From NCBI GenBank assembly GCA_038532735.1, contig JBCBAC010000003.1:186001-250000 (forward strand): 64,000 bases of DNA. Direction: 5' to 3'. Source of the stretch: JAHTBL01 sp038532735. GTDB taxonomy: Bacteria; Pseudomonadota; Alphaproteobacteria; Rhodobacterales; Rhodobacteraceae. The position numbers and the translations under genes are program-made. This document shows positions 43,592 to 52,261 of the stretch, piece by piece. Numbering within the stretch: position 1 is the first letter of the stretch; every line of letters starts with the position of its first letter. Below the pieces are notes generated by a model, which saw nothing but the letters and a program-made list of their open reading frames with translations, ran no database searches and had not been told where the DNA came from.

Positions 43592-44686
43592 ATGACGTCA
43601 GCTGACACCTCCACCGGGCAACGCACCACGATTTCTGTCGACGCCATGGGCGGCGACAACGGGCCCGCAGCAGTTGTTGCGGGTCTTTCGCGTGCGGCTG
43701 GCAAAAATCCAGACATCCGTTTCATTCTGCATGGCGACGAAGCCATTCTTGAGCCGCTTGTCAAAAAGCGCAAACTTCACAGCCGGTGCGAGATCAGACA
43801 CACGACCGAGGTCGTGACGATGGATGCCAAGCCCAGCCATGTGATGCGCAATGGCAAAGGCACCTCCATGTGGTCGGCGGTTGATGCGGTGCGGGCGGGC
43901 GATGCGTCCGTTGCAGTGTCCTGCGGCAATACTGGCGCTCTGATGGCGCTTTCAATGATCCGACTGCGGAAAGTGGAGGGCGTGAACCGCCCCGCCATCG
44001 CATGCCTCTGGCCCTCCCGCAATGCAGGCGGCTTTAATGTCATGCTCGACGTGGGCGCCGATATCCGCGCCGATGAGCAGGACCTGCTGCAATATGCGCT
44101 GATGGGTGCCTCCTACGCGCGCAACGGTCTTGGCCTCAAGCGCCCGCGCATCGGTCTGCTGAATGTTGGCACGGAAGAGCATAAAGGCCGGGCCGAGTTG
44201 AAAGTCGCGAACGATATGATCGCAGCCATCGCGCCCTCTGCGGATTTTGAATATGTCGGTTTCGTCGAAGGTGGCGATATCCCATCCGACCGCGTGGATG
44301 TCATCGTGACCGATGGCTTTACTGGCAACATCGCACTGAAAACCGGTGAAGGCACAGCCAGCCTCATCCGCGAGTTTCTGGAGCAGGCGTTCAAGGCCAC
44401 TCCGCTGTCGCGCATTGCCGCCCTCCTCGCGCTCACCTCTTTGCGCCGTCTTAGCAAACGGATCGACCCGCGCCGTGTCAATGGCGGCGTCTTTTTGGGC
44501 TTGAATGGCACGGTTGTGAAATCCCACGGCTCTGCAGACGCTTTGGGTGTGGCCTCTGCCGTGCAATTGGCGTTTACTCTAGGTCAGGCAGGCTTTTCCG
44601 AGAAATTGGCCGCCCGGGTCGCGCAAGCGGCTCTTTTGGCGCAGCATGGCCTGCAGGACTTTGAGAAGAACGGACAAGACGCATGA
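43592..44686 (+). CDS. plsX: Phosphate acyltransferase PlsX
   Basis: The product has 364 residues. 'ISVDAMGGDNGPAAVVAG', 'AVSCGNTGALMALSMI', 'NVMLDVGAD' and 'VDVIVTDGFTGNIALKT' are PlsX signatures. It converts acyl-ACP and phosphate to acyl-phosphate, the donor for PlsY in phospholipid synthesis. The start is 18 bp after rpmF. The stop overlaps fabH by 4 bp. Confidence 0.96.
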   Translation: MTSADTSTGQRTTISVDAMGGDNGPAAVVAGLSRAAGKNPDIRFILHGDEAILEPLVKKRKLHSRCEIRHTTEVVTMDAKPSHVMRNGKGTSMWSAVDAVRAGDASVAVSCGNTGALMALSMIRLRKVEGVNRPAIACLWPSRNAGGFNVMLDVGADIRADEQDLLQYALMGASYARNGLGLKRPRIGLLNVGTEEHKGRAELKVANDMIAAIAPSADFEYVGFVEGGDIPSDRVDVIVTDGFTGNIALKTGEGTASLIREFLEQAFKATPLSRIAALLALTSLRRLSKRIDPRRVNGGVFLGLNGTVVKSHGSADALGVASAVQLAFTLGQAGFSEKLAARVAQAALLAQHGLQDFEKNGQDA

Positions 44687-45654
44687 GCGTTCGGGCAGTT
44701 GTCAAAGGTGTCGGGCATTACCTGCCCGACCGGATTGTCGAAAACAGCGAATTTGAAAAAAGCCTCGAGACCAGCGATGAATGGATCCGCTCGCGTTCTG
44801 GCATCGAACGCAGGCATCTGGCTGCCGAGGGGCAGACCACCTCCGAAATGGCAGCAGCCGCCTCGGAAGCGGCGTTAAAGGATGCAGGTCTGACGGCAGA
44901 GGATCTGGACGCGATCATCGTAGCAACTTCGACGGCTGATCTAACCTTCCCATCCGCAGCGACCATGGTGCAGCACGCCCTAGGCATGACCAAAGGCTTT
45001 GCTTTCGACGTGCAAGCCGTCTGTGCGGGATTTGTCTTTGCGCTCAGCAACGCGAACGCTTTGATCGTGAGCGGTCAGGCAAAGCGCGTCCTTGTGATTG
45101 GCGCGGAAACATTCAGCCGGATCATGGACTGGACGGACCGAGGCACTTGTGTGCTTTTCGGTGACGGCGCGGGCGCTTTGATCCTTGAGGCGTCGGAAGG
45201 CGAAGGCACAACGGCAGATCGCGGTATCCTCGCCACCGATCTCAACTCCGACGGCAGCCAGCGCGACATTCTTTACGTAGATGGTGGTGTCTCCACCCAA
45301 TCCACCGGCCATCTACGCATGCAAGGCAAAGAGGTGTTCCGCCACGCTGTCGAAAAGCTCGCCCAAACCGCCGACACCGCCCTCGAAAAGGTTGGCCTGA
45401 CCGGCGATGATGTCGATTGGATCGTGCCGCATCAGGCTAATCTGCGCATCATCACCAAAACCGCCCAAAAAATGGGCGTTCCGATGGATCGCGTGGTCGT
45501 CACCGTTCAGGATCACGGCAACACCTCTGCCGCATCGATCCCATTGGCGCTCTCTGTCGGCAAGGCACGCGGGCAGATCAAGCAAGGTGATTTGATCGTC
45601 ACCGAAGCTATTGGCGGTGGTTTGGCCTGGGGCGCGGTGGTTTTGCGCTGGTAA
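44683..45654 (+). CDS. fabH: Beta-ketoacyl-ACP synthase III
   Basis: The product has 323 residues. The catalytic triad is Cys114 (AVCAGF), His in 'WIVPHQANLRI' (about 249) and Asn in 'DHGNTSAASIP' (about 279). It starts fatty acid synthesis by condensing acetyl-CoA with malonyl-ACP. It is coupled to plsX by an ATGA overlap, so initiation of acyl chains and their transfer to phosphate are expressed together. Confidence 0.96.
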   Translation: MSVRAVVKGVGHYLPDRIVENSEFEKSLETSDEWIRSRSGIERRHLAAEGQTTSEMAAAASEAALKDAGLTAEDLDAIIVATSTADLTFPSAATMVQHALGMTKGFAFDVQAVCAGFVFALSNANALIVSGQAKRVLVIGAETFSRIMDWTDRGTCVLFGDGAGALILEASEGEGTTADRGILATDLNSDGSQRDILYVDGGVSTQSTGHLRMQGKEVFRHAVEKLAQTADTALEKVGLTGDDVDWIVPHQANLRIITKTAQKMGVPMDRVVVTVQDHGNTSAASIPLALSVGKARGQIKQGDLIVTEAIGGGLAWGAVVLRW

Positions 45655-45730
45655 CAGCCATTCGCAAGTCATTGATATTGACTCGGAAATTGCCCGCGCC
45701 TTAGTGTGACTGGAAAGCTAAGGGGGTGAC

Positions 45731-46033
45731 ATGTCTGATAAAACGCTGACACGGATGGATTTGAGCGAAGCGGTCTTCCGCGAAGTGGGTCTGTCGCGAA
45801 ACGAATCTTCTCAACTGGTCGAGTCGGTTCTGGATCACATGTCCGATGCGCTGGTCGCTGGCGAGACTGTGAAAATCTCCTCCTTTGGCACGTTCAGCGT
45901 GCGTGACAAAGCCGCCCGCGTGGGCCGCAACCCCAAGACCGGCGAGGAAGTTCCGATCCACCCCCGCCGCGTTCTTACCTTCCGCCCGTCGCATCTGATG
46001 AAAGATCGCGTGGCGACCGGCAACAGCAAGTAG
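45731..46033 (+). CDS. ihfA: Integration host factor subunit alpha
   Basis: The product has 100 residues. The DNA-bending arm signature 'GRNPKTGEEVPIHPRRVLTFRPS' and the start 'LTRMDLSEAVFREVGLSRNE' identify the IHF alpha/HU family, the alpha type by context. It works as a heterodimer with IhfB in transcription and recombination. GGGGGTG precedes the ATG. It is followed by the MerR gene in the usual alphaproteobacterial order. Confidence 0.95.
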   Translation: MSDKTLTRMDLSEAVFREVGLSRNESSQLVESVLDHMSDALVAGETVKISSFGTFSVRDKAARVGRNPKTGEEVPIHPRRVLTFRPSHLMKDRVATGNSK

Positions 46034-46043
46034 GATATAAGCC

Positions 46044-46718
46044 ATGGGCAAAGCCCCCGACGCCTTCCGCACCATCTCCGAGGTCGCAGAATGGCTCGAT
46101 GTGGCGCCCCATGTCTTGCGGTTCTGGGAAAGTAAATTCACCCAAGTAAAGCCCGTCAAACGTGCTGGCGGACGGCGTTACTACCGCCCGAGCGATATGG
46201 AATTATTGGGTGGAATCAAGGTGTTGCTCCATGATCAGGGGCAGACCATCAAGGCTGTGCAAAGCATGATCCGCGAAGAGGGGGTGGATGCAATCGCAGC
46301 ACACGCCCCGATGATCGACGGCGCCGATGACACGGTTGAGGCCAAGGTCGACACGGCAGCCGAAGACAACGTCGTCGCCTTTGAGCCCACGCCCGAGCCG
46401 ACAGAGCAAACCGACCCAGCGCCCGAGCCCGCACCAGAGCCGGACCCCACACCTGAGTCTGTTGCAGCCACACCTGAGCCTGAACCCGAAGAGGCAGAGC
46501 CAACCCCTGCCCCCGCCGCAGCCAAACCGCGCATTATCGAGATTCCCGATATCCCAAGCGACACGCCCGACGCCGCAGCGCAGCCCGCGACTGCCCTTGG
46601 CCTCGCGCTCTCCCGCAGCCCGGAAGAGCTTGCGTCCAAAGCCGATCAAATCGCACCGCTTGTGGCGCGCCTCAAGGCCTTGCGCGCTCAAATGACCGAC
46701 CACGGCGTGCGCGGCTAA
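46044..46718 (+). CDS. MerR-family regulator with long Pro/Glu-rich linker
   Basis: The product has 224 residues. The N-terminal MerR winged helix ('FRTISEVAEWLDVAPHVLRFWESKF', 'RAGGRRYYRPSDMELLGGI') occupies ~8-75. A long low-complexity stretch of Pro, Glu, Ala and Thr (~110-175) leads to a short helical C-terminus. No effector-binding Cys motif is seen. It always follows ihfA in this group; its targets are unknown. Confidence 0.9.
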   Translation: MGKAPDAFRTISEVAEWLDVAPHVLRFWESKFTQVKPVKRAGGRRYYRPSDMELLGGIKVLLHDQGQTIKAVQSMIREEGVDAIAAHAPMIDGADDTVEAKVDTAAEDNVVAFEPTPEPTEQTDPAPEPAPEPDPTPESVAATPEPEPEEAEPTPAPAAAKPRIIEIPDIPSDTPDAAAQPATALGLALSRSPEELASKADQIAPLVARLKALRAQMTDHGVRG

Positions 46719-46775
46719 ATTGCTGCGATTCCCCGCTTGCCCCCTCGCGCAAAATCGTTATGACTGCACGCCAGT

Positions 46776-46852
46776 CGGGCTATGGCGCAGCCTGGTAGCG
46801 CGTCCGTCTGGGGGACGGAAGGTCGCAGGTTCGAGTCCTGCTAGCCCGACCA
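46776..46852 (+). tRNA. tRNA-Pro (anticodon GGG)
   Basis: The 77-nt sequence starts CGGGCTATGGCGCAGCCTGG and ends with an encoded CCA. The acceptor CGGGCTA/TAGCCCG is perfect. The anticodon stem TCCGT/ACGGA holds the loop CTGGGGG, giving anticodon GGG. The T-arm reads GGTTCGAGTCC. Confidence 0.96.
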
Positions 46853-46915
46853 AATCACACCGCCCGCCGTGCTTCTTGCGCTGCGGGCGGTTTGCATATT
46901 GAAGGGGCCAAAACC

Positions 46916-47992
46916 ATGACAGGCGTTCTACCCAGCCAGAGCATCCGCGCGATGATCGCGGACGGCACCCTCTCCGGCAGCCCCGACATTACCCCCGAGC
47001 AAATCCAGCCCGCCAGCCTTGATCTGCGTTTGGGAACAGTGGCTTACCGCGTGCGCGCCTCCTTTCTCGCGGGGGCCGGCAACACCGTCGCGGACCGCCT
47101 TTCCGAATTCGAGATGCACCGTATCGATCTGGAGGGAGGCGCGGTGCTCGAAAAAGGCGCGGTCTATGTCGTGCCCCTGATGGAAAGCCTTGCGCTGCCG
47201 GGTGGCGTCCAAGCCGTCGCCAACGCCAAAAGCTCCACCGGGCGGCTTGATCTGCTCACCCGCACGATCACCGATGAAGGAGTTGAGTTCGACCGCATCG
47301 CGCCCGGCTACACCGGCCCGCTTTACGCTGAAATCTGCCCGCGGTCGTTCAGCGTCGTCGTCCGTCCCGGCCAACGCCTGAACCAAATCCGCTTCCGCAA
47401 AGGTCAGGCCGTCCTGTCCGATCTCGAACTCCGCGACCTGCATGTGCAGGAAAGCCTTGTCTCAGGCAAGGCGCATATCGACGAAGGCCTTGGCTTCTCC
47501 GTTGATTTGAAGCCCGAAGCCGGAGACCTTGTCGGTTTCCGCGCCAAGCCACATACCGGCGTGATCGACCTGGACAAAATCGCCCATTATGAGCCGTCCG
47601 AATACTGGGAACCCATCCACACGACCGAGGGCCGGATCATTCTTGATCCGGGCGCGTTCTATATTCTGGTGAGCCAAGAGGCCGTCACCATTCCCCCCGA
47701 CTGCGCCGCCGAAATGGCCCCCTACCTCGCCATGGTCGGCGAATTCCGCGTCCACTACGCAGGTTTCTTCGACCCCGGCTTCGGCCACGACGACGCAGGC
47801 GGCGCAGGCTCCCGAGGCGTCCTCGAAGTCCGCTGCCACGAGGCCCCGTTCGTGCTGGAACACGGCCAGATCGTGGGACGGCTCGTCTATGAACGCATGG
47901 CCGAGGTGCCGGAACAGCTCTACGGCGCAGGGATCGCGTCGAATTATCAGGGCCAAGGGTTGAAATTAAGCAAGCACTTTAAGGCTGTTTGA
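46916..47992 (+). CDS. dcd: 2'-deoxycytidine 5'-triphosphate deaminase, two-domain form
   Basis: The ATG at 46916 (AAGGGG 8 nt upstream) gives 358 residues, about twice the length of ordinary Dcd. Both halves have a dUTPase-like beta fold: 'IQPASLDLRLGTVAYRV', 'NAKSSTGRLDLLTRTITDEG' and 'PGYTGPLYAEI' in the first, and 'DPGAFYILVSQEAVTIPPDC' and 'HYAGFFDPGFG' in the second. It deaminates dCTP to dUTP for thymidylate synthesis. The long form is common in alphaproteobacteria. Confidence 0.9.
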   Translation: MTGVLPSQSIRAMIADGTLSGSPDITPEQIQPASLDLRLGTVAYRVRASFLAGAGNTVADRLSEFEMHRIDLEGGAVLEKGAVYVVPLMESLALPGGVQAVANAKSSTGRLDLLTRTITDEGVEFDRIAPGYTGPLYAEICPRSFSVVVRPGQRLNQIRFRKGQAVLSDLELRDLHVQESLVSGKAHIDEGLGFSVDLKPEAGDLVGFRAKPHTGVIDLDKIAHYEPSEYWEPIHTTEGRIILDPGAFYILVSQEAVTIPPDCAAEMAPYLAMVGEFRVHYAGFFDPGFGHDDAGGAGSRGVLEVRCHEAPFVLEHGQIVGRLVYERMAEVPEQLYGAGIASNYQGQGLKLSKHFKAV

Positions 47993-48001
47993 GGGGTCAC
48001 T

Positions 48002-48024
48002 AAGTCCGCTTTGCGGGACTTTGC
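48002..48024 (+). repeat. Small palindromic repeat after dcd (possible terminator)
   Basis: AAGTCCGC-TTT-GCGGGACTT with flanking TTGC makes a compact hairpin (one bulged G) 10 bp after the dcd stop. The same core, GTCsGCTyTGCGGGAC, recurs at 61175-61198, also after a plus-strand gene and before a minus-strand gene. It may serve as a terminator and may be a dispersed repetitive element. Confidence 0.55.
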
Positions 48025-48044
48025 TGCCGTTGTTAGCTCCGCCT

Positions 48045-48533
48045 TTAAGGCTTGGCCATCATCGGCAGTATGCGACCCCATTGCGTCTCTTGAGGTTGTC
48101 CTGAAGGTTCAAACCCCAACTTCTTGTAGACTGCAATCGCGCGCTCATTGTCCGGATGAGGGTCGGTCGCGATCACCGGCGCACCGCTTTCAAAGAGAAC
48201 GCTCATTCTAGCGCCAATGAAAGCCGTCCCATACCCAACTCCGATCATTTTGGGATCACCAATGAATTGATCGATCCCTCGCGCCCCCTTTGGAAGATGT
48301 GCAAAGTGATGCTCCTCCCAGCCGTGGACGGAATAATCCTGCATGAAGGCAAATGGACGGCCATCAAACGAGACGATGAAGCGCGAAACACGAGGATCGC
48401 TCAATTCCTCCTGATCATATGGTTCGTCTGAGTCCCACCATTCGCGGACATGTGGCTGCGCCTGCCATTCTAACAGCATGGGCAAATCGCCCACCGTGAC
48501 TTTGCGGAAATCGTATTCACCGAAGGCTGTCAT
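48045..48533 (-). CDS. GNAT acetyltransferase, AAC(6')-like
   Basis: The product has 162 residues. 'RKVTVGDLPMLLEWQAQPHVREWW' opens the fold, 'GYGTAFIGARMSVLF' holds the acetyl-CoA region, and 'PHPDNERAIAVYKKLGFEPSG' is the typical motif B. Proteins of this shape include aminoglycoside 6'-N-acetyltransferases and the siderophore-type Acetyltransf_8 group. Substrate prediction from sequence is unsafe and no resistance phenotype should be assumed. It stands alone beside a palindromic repeat. Confidence 0.82.
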   Translation of the reverse strand: MTAFGEYDFRKVTVGDLPMLLEWQAQPHVREWWDSDEPYDQEELSDPRVSRFIVSFDGRPFAFMQDYSVHGWEEHHFAHLPKGARGIDQFIGDPKMIGVGYGTAFIGARMSVLFESGAPVIATDPHPDNERAIAVYKKLGFEPSGQPQETQWGRILPMMAKP

Positions 48534-48597
48534 TCCGACACTTTAGCATATCGCTTCAAGGTAGGTATGGGCTCTAACCGAACTTTTGCTGCAACCG

Positions 48598-48816
48598 TTA
48601 AAACCGCCCCAACCGACGTCCAATCTTCGCCGTCTGGCGTGCTTTCTTAGCGGCCTCTTTGCTCTGCTGCGCCTGCATCCGTTCTTCCGGCGTCATGTCC
48701 TTGGGATCTTTCGCGCGGCGCTTCGTGGCCATGTCGATGCCTTTATTGACACCCATCCCGATGACCCGGCGCATCACCATGCGCATGACCATGTTGATAA
48801 TCTGATTGGCATTCAT
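48598..48816 (-). CDS. Small basic protein downstream of scpB, unknown
   Basis: The ATG at 48816 has GAGGAG 8 nt upstream and follows the scpB stop by 5 bp, giving 72 residues. The N-terminal half is hydrophobic and Met-rich ('NANQIINMVMRMVMRRVIGMG'); the C-terminal half is Lys/Arg/Gln-rich and probably helical ('MTPEERMQAQQSKEAAKKAR'). I recognise no family. Coupling to scpB suggests cotranscription only. Confidence 0.72.
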   Translation of the reverse strand: MNANQIINMVMRMVMRRVIGMGVNKGIDMATKRRAKDPKDMTPEERMQAQQSKEAAKKARQTAKIGRRLGRF

Positions 48817-48821
48817 CGCTT

Positions 48822-49463
48822 TCACTCCTCAAAGAGTTCGCTTTGATCGTCGTCTTCGCTTTCATCTAAGTCGCCCGCCTCGCCCAATCCAGTTCCAGGC
48901 GGCGGGCGGTTCTCCAGCAGGCCTGCCGCGCGCAGCTCCTTGAGCCCCGGCAGATCGCGGGCGGTTTCCAGCCCGAAATGATCCAGAAAGCCTTGGGTGA
49001 CCACGAAGGTCACAGGGCGTCCAGGCGTCATCCGACGGCGGCCGAGGCGGATCCATTCCATCTCCAAAAGCTGGTCGATGGTGCCGCGAGAGACGGAAAC
49101 GCCGCGAATTTCCTCAATCTCTGCCCGCGTTACCGGCTGATGGTAGGCAATGATCGCCAGCGTTTCGATCGCGGCACGGCTCAGCTTGCGGGTCTCGACG
49201 GTTTCCTTTTGCATCAGGAAACCCAGATCACCCGCCGTGCGCATGGCCCAAGCGTCGCCCACCTTCACCACGTTGACGCCGCGCCCCTCATAGCGCTTGC
49301 GCAGATGCACCAGCGCCTCTGCCGCGTCGCATCCATGGGGCATGCGCCCCTGCAAATCGCGCACGGTCACGGGCTCGGCGGTGGCGAACAGGATCGCCTC
49401 CACCATGCGCTCCTGCTCGGCCATTGGCGGCGCTTCAAAGAGGCTCTCGGGCGCGTCATCCAT
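48822..49463 (-). CDS. scpB: Segregation and condensation protein B
   Basis: The ATG at 49463 (MDDAPESLFEAPPMAEQERM) overlaps the scpA end by 8 bp and gives 213 residues; upstream in-frame sequence lies inside scpA. 'VEAILFATAEPVTVRDL' and 'AIETLAIIAYHQPVTRAEIEEIRGVSVS' form the two winged helices of ScpB. It forms the SMC-ScpAB condensin that organises the chromosome. The acidic C-terminal tail is common. Confidence 0.93.
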   Translation of the reverse strand: MDDAPESLFEAPPMAEQERMVEAILFATAEPVTVRDLQGRMPHGCDAAEALVHLRKRYEGRGVNVVKVGDAWAMRTAGDLGFLMQKETVETRKLSRAAIETLAIIAYHQPVTRAEIEEIRGVSVSRGTIDQLLEMEWIRLGRRRMTPGRPVTFVVTQGFLDHFGLETARDLPGLKELRAAGLLENRPPPGTGLGEAGDLDESEDDDQSELFEE

Positions 49464-50244
49464 CGTGTTTCTTCCGTATCTGAATGGGCGCAAAGGTCTC
49501 GCCTTGACGCAACTCGATCTGACCAGCCTTGGCCAATTCCAGCGAGGCCGCAAAATTCGCCGCCGTGGCAGAGCGGCGCTTTTTCGGGTCCGTCTCCCAC
49601 CCTTCTGGCAGATAAGACAGAAGGTCCGTCCACTCCCCTGCATAGCCGATCAGCCCGCGCATGCGGTCCAGCGCCTGCTCCATCGTGAACACGCTTTCGC
49701 GGTCGTAGACAAACGGGCGGAATTCATCCTTGGTGCGGGTGCGCGCATAGGCCTGCATCAGGTCCAGCAGCGTGGCGGTATAGGTCACCCGCCGCACCCG
49801 CGTGACGTCTTGCGTGATCCCGCGCGCGAAGAAATCCCGGTTCAACTGGTTGCGCGCCATAAGCTCGGCGGAGGCTTTGCGCATCGCCTGCAACCGCTCC
49901 AACTGGAAGGCCAGATGCGCCGCCAATTCCTCACCCGAGGGGCCATCCTCCGTCGGATCAGGCGGCAAGAGCAGGCGCGACTTCAGAAACGCCAACCACG
50001 CGGCCATCACCAGATAGTCCGCCGCCAGCTCGATCCGCAGTTCCTTGGCTTTCTCGATAAACGCGAGATATTGCCGGGCCAATTCCAGCACCGAAATCTT
50101 GCGCAAATCCACCTTTTGCGTCCGCGACAACGTCAGCAGTAGATCAAGCGGGCCTTCGAACCCGTCCACGTCAACGATCAGCGCTTCCGCCGCGAGGCGG
50201 TCGGCAACGGCAATCGGTTCAACAGAGTCGCTTAGTTCAGACAT
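49456..50244 (-). CDS. scpA: Segregation and condensation protein A
   Basis: The ATG at 50244 gives 262 residues; a GTG four codons upstream is possible. 'VDGFEGPLDLLLTLSRTQKVDLRKISVLELA' in part is the ScpA N-terminal signature, and the C-terminal winged helix ends near 'ELRQGETFAPIQI'. It is the kleisin subunit of the SMC condensin. It overlaps nagZ by 8 bp and scpB by 8 bp. Confidence 0.93.
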   Translation of the reverse strand: MSELSDSVEPIAVADRLAAEALIVDVDGFEGPLDLLLTLSRTQKVDLRKISVLELARQYLAFIEKAKELRIELAADYLVMAAWLAFLKSRLLLPPDPTEDGPSGEELAAHLAFQLERLQAMRKASAELMARNQLNRDFFARGITQDVTRVRRVTYTATLLDLMQAYARTRTKDEFRPFVYDRESVFTMEQALDRMRGLIGYAGEWTDLLSYLPEGWETDPKKRRSATAANFAASLELAKAGQIELRQGETFAPIQIRKKHDG

Positions 50245-51238
50245 GAGACGGTCCACGGGTTAAGCCCGAAAACTCAGCCTCCAGCGCGGAAATGTCAATC
50301 TCGCGTGCATTGGGCCGCGCGACAATCGCCGCGTCCGCCCGCGCTTGAGCGGCCTCTCCCATCGTGCCAGAAGCCTCTGCCACTGCGCGCATCTCGTTCA
50401 GATCGCCGTTGCAATGCAGGATCACGTCGATCCCCGCCGAGAGCGACGCCTCCGCCCGCTCAGCCACGGTGCCGCTGAGCGCCTGCATCGACAGATCATC
50501 CGTCATCAGCAGGCCGTCAAAGCCGATCTCTTCGCGGATCAGGTTAACCATAACGCGCGAAGTCGTTGCAGGCGCGCCTGCATCAATCGCCTCGTAAACC
50601 ACATGCGCGCTCATCCCCATGGGCACGTCGTTCAGCGCCCGGAACGGCGCAAAATCCCGCTCCAACGCCGCACGGTCAACACCGACACGCGGCAGATCCT
50701 TATGGCTGTCCACGCGCCCGCGCCCATGGCCGGGAATGTGCTTGAGCACCGGCAAAACGCCTGCATGCAGCAACCCATCCGCTACGGCACGACCCAAGGT
50801 CGCAACCTGCGCAGGGTCGTCCGAATAACAACGGTTCAGCAAAAACGGATGCGTCTCCGCCTCCGCTACATCCGCCATAGGCGCGCAGTTCACGTCGATA
50901 CCGACGGCCCGCAACTCCGCCCCGATCAGCGCATAGCGCAGAAACATCGCCCGCGCCGGATCGCTGCTGCGCGCGACCTCGTCCAAAGGGGGCACCCATT
51001 CGCACCATTCAGGCGCGCGGAGCCGTTGGACCCGACCTCCTTCCTGATCCACCAAGATCGGCGCCTCGCGGCCAACCGCCTCGCGCAACTGCGCAGTCAA
51101 TGCGCGCACTTGATCTGGTGTATCGATATTGCGCGCAAAAAGAATAAACCCGAACGGATTAAAATCGCGATAAAACGCGATCTCCTGATCCGAGAGGGTC
51201 AGGCCCTCGCATCCGAAAATGCAAGCGCCCTGAGCCAC
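50237..51238 (-). CDS. nagZ: Beta-N-acetylhexosaminidase (glycoside hydrolase family 3)
   Basis: The product has 333 residues and a GTG start immediately after the TAA of the SPOR gene. 'ILVDQEGGRVQRLR', the loop 'KHIPGHGRGRVDSHKDLP' (166-183, with the Asp/His general acid pair) and 'FDGLLMTDDLSMQAL', carrying the nucleophile Asp, are NagZ signatures. It removes N-acetylglucosamine from recycled muropeptides in the cytoplasm. Confidence 0.94.
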   Translation of the reverse strand: MAQGACIFGCEGLTLSDQEIAFYRDFNPFGFILFARNIDTPDQVRALTAQLREAVGREAPILVDQEGGRVQRLRAPEWCEWVPPLDEVARSSDPARAMFLRYALIGAELRAVGIDVNCAPMADVAEAETHPFLLNRCYSDDPAQVATLGRAVADGLLHAGVLPVLKHIPGHGRGRVDSHKDLPRVGVDRAALERDFAPFRALNDVPMGMSAHVVYEAIDAGAPATTSRVMVNLIREEIGFDGLLMTDDLSMQALSGTVAERAEASLSAGIDVILHCNGDLNEMRAVAEASGTMGEAAQARADAAIVARPNAREIDISALEAEFSGLTRGPSHV

Positions 51239-52177
51239 TTAGCGGACCACAACCGGAATACAGGCGGCGTTTTCCGCCACCAGAGCCGAGCAGAACCGCC
51301 GTGCATCTGACAAATCAGCAAAGCCCATCGCACGCAGACGGTAGAATGTGCGCCCACCGCTTTCGGCGCGCTGGATGACGCGCTGCTTATCGTCCAGATA
51401 GCCTTCAAAGCGTGTCGTGATGCGGTCCCATTCCGACCGCGCGGTCTCAGGGCTGTCAAACGCCCCAAGCTGCACCAGACGCGTGCCCGACGGGACAGAC
51501 GCCGCATCCACATCAATGCTGGCGGGCAAAACAGGCGCTGTTGCATCCGCGCTCGCCACCTCGACAGCGGCACGGGCAGGACGCGCACTCGGGCGGTCAG
51601 ACCGCGCAAGGCCCGGCCCCTCTTTCGGCGCCAGTTCTGTCAACGCGGGCGTGCCTTCCAAAAGCTGCGCCACAGCAGCATCTGCCGCCGCTTGCACATC
51701 AGGCACCTGTAAGGCGGGCGTTTGCGCGCCCGTCATCGCCACCGGTTGGGCCGCAGCCTCAACCGCAGCGAGCGATGCATCCTCTGCCTCGGCCATGCTT
51801 TGCACGGAAGGCTGCACGGGTGCGGCCAAACCCGGCTCGTCGGTGTCAGTCACATCCACAGGGCGCGGCGCCAGCCGCAGCGTATCGGCAGGCGCTTGCG
51901 CTCCGCCATCTGCTTTCACGTGGTTCACAGCCAATCCCTGATGCGCGGCTTGCAAGCCACCGGGATTGTCAGGCTGAACGCGCATCGGGCCATCCACGGC
52001 GGCAACCACCGGGATACCGTTCACGTCGCGCACCATCAGCTTGTAGCCCCAGATGCCAATCCCCGCGACCAGCGCCACCGACATAGCGGCCCCGGCCCAA
52101 TTCACAAGATGTCCGAAATGGGCGTTACCCGTGCGCGGAGCACGGCCATAATCCCCGGCGAATTCCATATCTGCCAT
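51239..52177 (-). CDS. SPOR-domain membrane protein
   Basis: The ATG at 52177 with GAGG upstream gives 312 residues; a GTG 12 codons earlier is an alternative. One membrane segment lies at ~25-47 ('WAGAAMSVALVAGIGIWGY'), followed by a long Ala/Pro-rich linker and a C-terminal SPOR domain (~235-310, 'RLVQLGAFDSPETARSEWDRI', 'YRLRAMGFADLSDARRFC'). SPOR domains bind denuded septal peptidoglycan, which fits the nagZ neighbour and a cell division role. Confidence 0.9.
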   Translation of the reverse strand: MADMEFAGDYGRAPRTGNAHFGHLVNWAGAAMSVALVAGIGIWGYKLMVRDVNGIPVVAAVDGPMRVQPDNPGGLQAAHQGLAVNHVKADGGAQAPADTLRLAPRPVDVTDTDEPGLAAPVQPSVQSMAEAEDASLAAVEAAAQPVAMTGAQTPALQVPDVQAAADAAVAQLLEGTPALTELAPKEGPGLARSDRPSARPARAAVEVASADATAPVLPASIDVDAASVPSGTRLVQLGAFDSPETARSEWDRITTRFEGYLDDKQRVIQRAESGGRTFYRLRAMGFADLSDARRFCSALVAENAACIPVVVR

Positions 52178-52261
52178 ATGCGCCTCACTGCTTGCCGCTT
52201 GCGGTTGATCCACAAATCAGCCTTGCCTACTGCCTCTGCCGGGCTTGGGGCGCTTGTTTTG